A stretch of DNA of 64,000 bases from JBCCMQ01 sp039026235 (lineage in GTDB: Bacteria > Pseudomonadota > Alphaproteobacteria > Rhodobacterales > Rhodobacteraceae), in assembly GCA_039026235.1 (NCBI GenBank), contig JBCCMQ010000008.1, positions 62,001 to 126,000 on the forward strand, in the 5' to 3' direction. The notes beneath the pieces are model-generated. The model saw only the letters and a list, made by a program, of their open reading frames with translations, was not told the DNA's origin and did not search any database. Positions 58,621 through 64,000 of the stretch are shown piece after piece (the stretch's first letter is position 1; every line of letters begins with the position of its first letter). A program made the position numbers and the translations under genes.

Positions 58621-59931
58621 ATGACTGACCTGACACCCCGAGAAATCGTTTCGGAACTAGACCGGTTCATCATCGGCCAAAGCAATGCAAAACGTGCCGT
58701 CGCTGTGGCGCTTCGGAACAGATGGCGCCGGAAACAGCTGGGCGACGACCTGCGCGACGAGGTCTATCCGAAGAACATCCTGATGATCGGCCCGACGGGT
58801 GTCGGTAAAACGGAAATAAGCCGGCGGTTGGCGAAACTGGCACGGGCCCCGTTTATCAAGGTCGAGGCCACAAAGTTCACCGAAGTGGGTTATGTCGGTC
58901 GCGATGTTGAACAGATCGTGCGCGATCTGGTTGACGCGGCCATCGTACAAACCCGCGACTACATGCGCGAAGACGTCAAGGCCGCTGCCCATGCGGCGGC
59001 CGAAGACCGTGTGATTGATGCGATCGCCGGTGAAGGTTCGCGCGACGGGACCCGCGATATGTTCCGGCGTAAACTGAAAGCCGGGGAACTGGATGACACG
59101 GTCATCGAACTGGAGGTGGCCGACACATCCAACCCCTTCGCGGCCTTTGAGCTTCCGGGCCAGCCCGGCGCGTCCATGGGCAACGTGATGAACCTGGGGG
59201 ACATCTTTGGCAAAGCCATGGGCGGGCGGACAGTGCGGCGAAAGCTGACGGTCGCCGAAAGCTATGAGCTCTTGATCGGCGAAGAGGCGGACAAGCTTCT
59301 TGATGATGAAAGCGTCAACAACGCCGCACTGGATGCGGTTCAGCAGAACGGAATCGTCTTTCTGGACGAAATCGACAAGGTCTGTGCGCGGACCGACGCG
59401 CGGGGCGGCGATGTCAGCCGCGAAGGTGTCCAGCGCGATCTTCTGCCCCTGATCGAAGGCACGACAGTATCGACCAAGCACGGGCCGGTGCGCACCGACC
59501 ACATCCTTTTCATTGCATCGGGCGCCTTCCACTTTGCAAAGCCGTCCGATCTTTTGCCGGAACTTCAGGGCCGGTTGCCCATCCGGGTAGAGCTTCGCCC
59601 ACTGACAGAGGATGATTTTGTGCGTATTCTGTCCGAGACGGACAATGCACTGACCCGCCAGTATTCGGCCCTGATGGGAACAGAGGACGTGACAGTCACC
59701 TTCACAGACGATGGCATCCGGTCGCTTGCGCATATTGCGGCCGAAGTGAACCAAAGCGTCGAAAACATCGGCGCAAGGCGGCTTTATACGGTCATCGAAC
59801 GGGTGTTCGAAGATCTGAGCTTTTCGGCGCCGGACCGCGCGGGCGACACTGTTACAGTGGACAGCGCCTTTGTAGAGGAACACCTGGGTGAGCTCAGCCG
59901 GTCGACCGATGTCGGGCGGTATGTCCTTTAG
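58621..59931 (+). CDS. hslU: HslUV protease ATPase subunit HslU
   Basis: 436 residues from the ATG at 58621. LTPREIVSELDRFIIGQ and AKRAVAVALRNRWRRKQL open the protein. The Walker A is IGPTGVGKTEISRRLAKL, KVEATKFTEVGYVGRDVE is the pore segment, the Walker B is GIVFLDEIDKVC, and ENIGARRLYTVIERVFEDLS gives the sensor arginines. The C-terminus ends GRYVL-like, the tail that inserts into HslV. It unfolds substrates for HslV. The 3' end overlaps the next gene by 11 bases. Confidence 0.96.
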   Translation: MTDLTPREIVSELDRFIIGQSNAKRAVAVALRNRWRRKQLGDDLRDEVYPKNILMIGPTGVGKTEISRRLAKLARAPFIKVEATKFTEVGYVGRDVEQIVRDLVDAAIVQTRDYMREDVKAAAHAAAEDRVIDAIAGEGSRDGTRDMFRRKLKAGELDDTVIELEVADTSNPFAAFELPGQPGASMGNVMNLGDIFGKAMGGRTVRRKLTVAESYELLIGEEADKLLDDESVNNAALDAVQQNGIVFLDEIDKVCARTDARGGDVSREGVQRDLLPLIEGTTVSTKHGPVRTDHILFIASGAFHFAKPSDLLPELQGRLPIRVELRPLTEDDFVRILSETDNALTRQYSALMGTEDVTVTFTDDGIRSLAHIAAEVNQSVENIGARRLYTVIERVFEDLSFSAPDRAGDTVTVDSAFVEEHLGELSRSTDVGRYVL

Positions 59932-61018
59932 GCTGCTTATTGCAGCGCTGGCCTTGTCGGGCTGCGTGGCACGGGGCGAGCTGTCATTTTCAACCATCGA
60001 CGCACCGGGCTCGGTTTACAGACAGGTCCATGTCGTGACCAGCCGGGCGCCTGTTGTGCCGGGTTTCTTTGGCATCGAGCGAGCGTTTGAGCCGACATTT
60101 GCCCGCTATGAAGTGTCTATTCCGGCCAACCACGTGGTGGGACAGGTGGATTTGCCCAGAAGCAGCGTCGATGCGGACCCGCATCTGCACTTTGTAACCA
60201 AACAGTGGTCGGCCTATGGTAGCAGCAGCGCTTGGGAAACCGGTGTCCGGCAAGAGATGCTTGATTTGCCGCGTGGCCAGCGAGAGCTGGTCATTTTTGT
60301 GCACGGCTTCAACAACACATTTGCCGAAGGCCTCTACCGTGCTGCGCAATTGGCGGAAGACTATCGTCTGAGCGGTGTCATGGCCCATTTTTCCTGGCCC
60401 AGTGCCGCGAACCCGCTGACCTATGCCTATGACCGCGACAGCGTACTTTTTTCCCGGGACTCATTTCGGGAAATGCTCTACAGCGCCACCCGTGTCGGGG
60501 CCGAAAGGGTGCTTGTGGTCGCCCATTCGATGGGTTCGCTTCTGACGATGGAAGCGTTGAGCGCGATGTCGAAACAGCGCCCCGGTTGGGTGGCGCGCAA
60601 CATCTCGGCAGTGGTCCTGATGTCGCCCGACATCGACCCGGACATCTTTCAGACCCAGGCCCGCGGAATCGGTGCATTTCCGGAAGAGTTCATTGTCTTC
60701 AGCTCTCAAAGGGATCGCGCATTGGCGCTATCCGCGCGGTTGACCGGGCAAAGCGAGCGGTTGGGAAACGTACAAGATATTGAAGGAATATCTGAATTTC
60801 CGATTACCTTTATCGACACGACGAACCTTTCAAAGGGCTCGGGTCATACCACGGCGCTCGACTCGCCCACCCTGATTTCGCTTTTGGCGCAATCGCGCGA
60901 AGTGAATGCTTCCCTTGATGAAGCGCGGGCAAACCGCACCGGGCTGCTGCCCGGAACCGTCCTGACGGTTCAGAACGCGACCGAGATCATTCTGGCGCCG
61001 GGCGGGCGCGTCCGCTAG
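59921..61018 (+). CDS. lipoprotein alpha/beta hydrolase (DUF900)
   Basis: 365 residues from the ATG at 59921, which overlaps the hslU stop and gives a lipoprotein signal (MSFRLLIAALALSGC, lipobox LSGC). The alpha/beta hydrolase core follows: LVIFVHGFNNTFAEGLYRAA (oxyanion), HFSWPSAANPLTYAYDRDSV, and the nucleophile Ser in VLVVAHSMGSLLTMEAL. VLMSPDIDPDIFQTQ carries the later Asp and SGHTTALDSPTLISL the His. DUF900 lipases/esterases of this type are of unknown substrate. It should be anchored to the outer leaflet of the inner membrane or to the outer membrane. Confidence 0.85.
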   Translation: MSFRLLIAALALSGCVARGELSFSTIDAPGSVYRQVHVVTSRAPVVPGFFGIERAFEPTFARYEVSIPANHVVGQVDLPRSSVDADPHLHFVTKQWSAYGSSSAWETGVRQEMLDLPRGQRELVIFVHGFNNTFAEGLYRAAQLAEDYRLSGVMAHFSWPSAANPLTYAYDRDSVLFSRDSFREMLYSATRVGAERVLVVAHSMGSLLTMEALSAMSKQRPGWVARNISAVVLMSPDIDPDIFQTQARGIGAFPEEFIVFSSQRDRALALSARLTGQSERLGNVQDIEGISEFPITFIDTTNLSKGSGHTTALDSPTLISLLAQSREVNASLDEARANRTGLLPGTVLTVQNATEIILAPGGRVR

Positions 61019-61058
61019 GCAGGCCAAAGTTCCTGTCTAACGCGCGGCGGCCCGAAAC

Positions 61059-62282
61059 ATGGGTTTTCTGAATTTTGTCCAGGCCAACGCGCGTTTCCTC
61101 GCGGTGGGCGCGCTGCTGACGCTGTCGTCGAGTTATGGCCAGACGTTCTTCATTTCGATCTTCGCCGGTGAGATCCAGGGCACTTTTGGTTTGAGCCACG
61201 GTCAGTGGGGGACGCTTTATTCCGCCTCGACCGCACTGTCGGCGCTGGTGATGGTCTGGGCGGGCACGCTGACGGATGTCTTTCGCGTACGTACCCTGGC
61301 GCCGGTGGTCCTGATCGGTCTAGCGCTAAGCTGCATCAGCATGGCGCTGACGGCATCCACCCTGATGCTTGCACTCACGATCTTCGCGCTGCGCCTTCTC
61401 GGGCAAGGGATGAGCGCCCACACCGCCACCGTTGCAATGGCACGGTGGTTCGTGGCTAACCGTGGCCGGGCGCTATCTGTCACCGGCGCGGGATTTTCGG
61501 TGGGAGAGGCCTGTCTTCCAATCGTTTTTGTGGCGCTTCTGGCCGTCACGGACTGGCGCAACCTTTGGGTTCTGGCTGCGATACTTTGCCTTTTGGCGGT
61601 GGTTCCGATCACCCGGTTTCTGCGCCATGAACGCACCCCCCAGTCAATCGCCGCAGAAGTGGATGCGGCCGGCATGGAAGGTCGGCACTGGACGCGTACC
61701 GATGCGCTGCGCCACCCGCTGTTCTGGCTGACGGTACCCGCGCTTTTGGCGCTGCCCGCGTTTGGTACAGCGTTCTTTTTCCTTCAGGTGCATTTTGCAG
61801 AGATCAAGGGCTTCAGCCATGCGGCCCTGGTGTCGCTTTTCCCGGTTTATACCCTGACCGCAATCGGAGCGATGTTTGTCTCTGGCATCGCTGTTGATCG
61901 GTTTGGAACGCGAGGTCTTATTCCGTTTTTCCTGTTGCCGGATGTTTTGGGCTTTTTGGTTCTCGGCCAGGCGAACGGTATCCTGATGACGGCCTTCGGC
62001 CTGTTTCTTCTGGGTCTGACAAGCGGGTGCTATACGACGATCCCCAACGCGTTCTGGGCAGAGTTCTACGGCACGCGCCACCTGGGCGCGATTAAATCCA
62101 TGGCTGCGGCTGTCATGGTCCTGGGTTCGGCCATTGGACCCGGCTTCTGCGGACTGCTGATTGACCGCGGCTACGACTTTGACGCGCAAACACCGATGAT
62201 CAGCGCGATCTTCCTGTTCGCCTCGGCCATGATCGGGCTTGGCGCGTGGTTGTCCCGCCCATCAAGGCCGGTTGCGCTTTAG
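61059..62282 (+). CDS. MFS transporter
   Basis: 407 residues with 12 hydrophobic helices. FLAVGALLTLSSSYGQTFFI and SHGQWGTLYSASTALSALVM fit the first helices; an MFS-type loop with GTLTDVFRVRTLAPVVL and RLLGQGMSAHTATVAMARWF follow. This resembles the oxalate/formate or NarK-like branch of the major facilitator family, but the substrate cannot be told. It ends 21 bases inside the convergent Smr gene. Confidence 0.85.
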   Translation: MGFLNFVQANARFLAVGALLTLSSSYGQTFFISIFAGEIQGTFGLSHGQWGTLYSASTALSALVMVWAGTLTDVFRVRTLAPVVLIGLALSCISMALTASTLMLALTIFALRLLGQGMSAHTATVAMARWFVANRGRALSVTGAGFSVGEACLPIVFVALLAVTDWRNLWVLAAILCLLAVVPITRFLRHERTPQSIAAEVDAAGMEGRHWTRTDALRHPLFWLTVPALLALPAFGTAFFFLQVHFAEIKGFSHAALVSLFPVYTLTAIGAMFVSGIAVDRFGTRGLIPFFLLPDVLGFLVLGQANGILMTAFGLFLLGLTSGCYTTIPNAFWAEFYGTRHLGAIKSMAAAVMVLGSAIGPGFCGLLIDRGYDFDAQTPMISAIFLFASAMIGLGAWLSRPSRPVAL

Positions 62283-62861
62283 ATAGACGTAATAGGCACC
62301 TTCTCCGCCGTGACTGCGGTGGGCGGCGCGCACCTCAAGGATCACTGCGGCAAGCGGCTGCCTGGTCAGCCATTCCGGTACCTGGTGGCGCAGAACACCC
62401 GGCCGGGATGGGATTGGCCCGTGGCTTTCAACCCGCTTGCCCTTTCCAGTGATGACCAGCACCAGCCGCAATCCGGCGGCATGACTGCGCATGATAAAAC
62501 CACTCAGTGCCGGTAGGGCGGACCCCGTGGTCATACCGTGAAGATCGATCCGGGCTTCGGGGCGCAGCTTACCCTTGACCATACGGCCATAGGTTTTCTT
62601 GTCCATGACGTGACGCGCCGGGCTGTTGCTGGAAACCGTTGCCGGCAAAGCCACGGAAGACTGTGATTTCGATCGGCTTCCAATCCTAAACGGGGCAATC
62701 GATTTCAGCTCGGAACCCGGCGGTTCAACCCAGGCCGGTTTCGGATCCACCTTGGGGACCGTGACGCTTTTTGGCCGTGTTTTCAAAGGGTCGGTTGTGG
62801 CGGCGACCCGGTTCCACAATTCCGCTTCATCGGGGCTGAGATGTCGCGGCCGGCGGGCCAT
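62262..62861 (-). CDS. Smr-domain protein
   Basis: 199 residues from the ATG at 62861 (MARRPRHLSPDEAELWNRVA). The C-terminal Smr domain has RIDLHGMTTGSALPALSGFI, VLVITGKGKRVES and QVPEWLTRQPLAAVILEVRA, with the DLHG and TGKG motifs. The N-terminal half is a basic linker. Free-standing Smr proteins of this type are thought to act as endonucleases on RNA or DNA, including collided-ribosome mRNA cleavage. Frames further upstream on the same strand continue into mltA and are not used. Confidence 0.88.
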   Translation of the reverse strand: MARRPRHLSPDEAELWNRVAATTDPLKTRPKSVTVPKVDPKPAWVEPPGSELKSIAPFRIGSRSKSQSSVALPATVSSNSPARHVMDKKTYGRMVKGKLRPEARIDLHGMTTGSALPALSGFIMRSHAAGLRLVLVITGKGKRVESHGPIPSRPGVLRHQVPEWLTRQPLAAVILEVRAAHRSHGGEGAYYVYLKRNRP

Positions 62862-62865
62862 TCGA

Positions 62866-63900
62866 TCAGCTTCCGCCCGTGATCTTAAGCGCGCGTTCGA
62901 CCGGCAGCAGAACCACCACGCGGCCATTGTCACGGATGATACCGGCGCGGTCTCCCGCCTCGTCGCCCGAGCCGAAAAAGATGTCCGCCCGCTGCGCGCC
63001 TTTGATGGCTGATCCCGTGTCCTGGGCAACCATCAGGCGCCTAAGCGGCGTCTGCCCGGTTGTTTCGATCCAGACAGGCGCGCCAAGGGTTACGAAATCG
63101 GGGTCGACGGCGACCGTGCGCATGGCCGTGATCGACTGGCCCATGGCACCGATGGGGCCAAGATCGGCATCAATCTCGACCTCGCGGAAGAAAATATAAG
63201 ACGGGTTATGCTGAAGGTAGCGTCTTCCAGCATCGGGGTTTTGCCGGACCCAGGCTTTGATGTTGCCGGCAGAGACCCTGTTCGCCGGCAAGGCGCCCCG
63301 GCGTGCCATTTCCCGCCCAACCGAACGGTAGGGATGGCCATTCTTGGCGGCAAACCCAACCCGCATGAAGGTACCGTCGGTCAGGCGCAGGCGGCCCGAC
63401 CCCTGCACATGCAGAAAAAAGCGATCGACGGGATCGTTCAGCCAGGCAATTTCCAGACCGCGGCCCCTTAGGATGCCCTGGTCTTCAAGCTGCCTGCGGG
63501 TGAACCACGCCTGCCCACGCGGCATTTCCGGGGGGACGCGATAAAGCGGATACTGGAAGTTACCGGACCGGGTACGCGCGGCCGGCAGTTCGGGTTCATA
63601 ATAAGCCGTAAAAAGTGCCTCGTCGCCATCATCGATCAGAACCGGCCGAAAAAACAACTCAAAGAAAGCCCGCGCCTGTTGGTCGGTGCCCGCAAGGCCG
63701 CACAGCGTTTGCCAATCGGTCCCGTCGATCTGGCCGCATGTATTGCGAAACGTCTTCAGCGCCGCCGCGTGATCGTCGCCAGCCCAGCCTTTCAGATCAC
63801 TAAAAGCCAGTAGCGTCGCCCGCCCGGCCGTACCTTCGGTTGAAAACGCCGAAGTCATGAACCCGGTCGCAAGAACGACAGCCGCAACGGTCCGGATCAT
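62866..63900 (-). CDS. mltA: membrane-bound lytic transglycosylase MltA-type
   Basis: 344 residues. A signal sequence (MIRTVAAVVLATGFMTSAFS) without a clear lipobox precedes the MltA domain: FTAYYEPELPAARTRSGNF, RGRGLEIAWLNDPVDRFFLH, VQGSGRLRLTDG and VGFAAKNGHPYRSVG. The C-terminal 3D domain carries the catalytic aspartates in VAQDTGSAIKGAQRADIF and FGSGDEAGDRAG. It cleaves peptidoglycan glycan strands. The ATG overlaps the stop of the upstream Tim44-like gene, and the Smr gene follows, so the three are one operon. Confidence 0.9.
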   Translation of the reverse strand: MIRTVAAVVLATGFMTSAFSTEGTAGRATLLAFSDLKGWAGDDHAAALKTFRNTCGQIDGTDWQTLCGLAGTDQQARAFFELFFRPVLIDDGDEALFTAYYEPELPAARTRSGNFQYPLYRVPPEMPRGQAWFTRRQLEDQGILRGRGLEIAWLNDPVDRFFLHVQGSGRLRLTDGTFMRVGFAAKNGHPYRSVGREMARRGALPANRVSAGNIKAWVRQNPDAGRRYLQHNPSYIFFREVEIDADLGPIGAMGQSITAMRTVAVDPDFVTLGAPVWIETTGQTPLRRLMVAQDTGSAIKGAQRADIFFGSGDEAGDRAGIIRDNGRVVVLLPVERALKITGGS

Positions 63901-64000
63901 TCTCCGGTGGCGGTCAACTGCCAGTTGGGGTTGTCCGACCCCATGTCACGCGCGAAGGTCCAGACGTCCCGCTGACGCTTGATTTCGTTGGCGTTGCCTT
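63897..64000 (-). CDS. Tim44/TimA-like protein, C-terminal end
   Basis: The last 34 codons of a gene entering from the right. They read KRQRDVWTFARDMGSDNPNW then QLTATGE and a TGA that overlaps the mltA start. The WTFARDMGSDNPNWxLxAT ending is the usual C-terminus of alphaproteobacterial Tim44-domain proteins, whose genes sit upstream of mltA and an Smr gene in Rhodobacterales. Only the end is visible, so the call rests on this motif and order. Confidence 0.75.
   Translation of the reverse strand, partial: GNANEIKRQRDVWTFARDMGSDNPNWQLTATGE

Noticed and set aside
1..64000. CRISPR arrays, rRNA genes or insertion sequences
   Set aside because: No regularly spaced repeats, rRNA motifs, or intact transposases with terminal inverted repeats were seen.

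Overview
The window reads as a chromosome segment of a marine-type alphaproteobacterium of the order Rhodobacterales (Roseobacter/Rhodobacter relatives). The grounds are high GC content, a regB/senC-regA redox cluster, TRAP transporters, a sulfonate-degradation operon of the HpsN/ComDE type, a VPLPA-CTERM surface protein, alphaproteobacterial addBA, and a tRNA-Thr(CGT) with strong GC stems. This is inferred from gene content only.

Layout. 1-3719: the end of a BMP-type nucleoside/purine ABC uptake system, a guanine deaminase, and a convergent Rieske oxygenase. 3813-14934: an IclR regulator divergent from a long co-directional run (GMC oxidoreductase, TRAP uptake, DUF475 membrane protein, HpsN dehydrogenase, zinc alcohol dehydrogenase, universal stress protein, sulfopyruvate decarboxylase ComDE). 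This run probably imports and oxidises C3-sulfonates such as dihydroxypropanesulfonate to sulfoacetaldehyde. 15046-16934: a TerB-like membrane protein, Sco1 and PCuAC for copper delivery to cytochrome oxidase. 17122-20881: a C-type-lectin-like exported protein and a three-gene photolyase/DUF2256/FAD-domain cassette.

21031-31960 is an integrated element of about 10.9 kb. It is bounded by perfect 46-bp direct repeats of the 3' half of tRNA-Thr, with the intact tRNA at its right end. It carries a tyrosine integrase, an AlpA-like regulator, a primase-helicase fusion, an iteron-like non-coding region, a small-terminase-like protein, a large terminase and several unknown small proteins, but no capsid, portal or tail genes. 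At its right end, on the opposite strand, sits a translationally coupled pair: a ComEC-like metallo-beta-lactamase and a membrane protein. I read it as a phage-satellite-like element with its own packaging motor and a possible defence or accessory cargo. This is the most novel part of the window.

32092-37472: HemY, a mitofilin-like protein and HemD on the minus strand, divergent from TsaD and an EVE-domain protein. 37632-38498: decayed recombinase remnants. 38499-44092: an outer-membrane protein, a ketopantoate-reductase-like enzyme, AhcY, a small secreted protein, an HD hydrolase, a GNAT protein and RegA. 44151-46246: SenC and the divergent sensor RegB. 46337-56816: a PAS protein, TsaE, AmgK-MurU peptidoglycan recycling, AddBA recombination and thioredoxin. 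56966-61018: HslV, a membrane protein, HslU and a lipoprotein hydrolase. 61059-64000: an MFS transporter, an Smr-domain protein, MltA and the tail of a Tim44-like protein.
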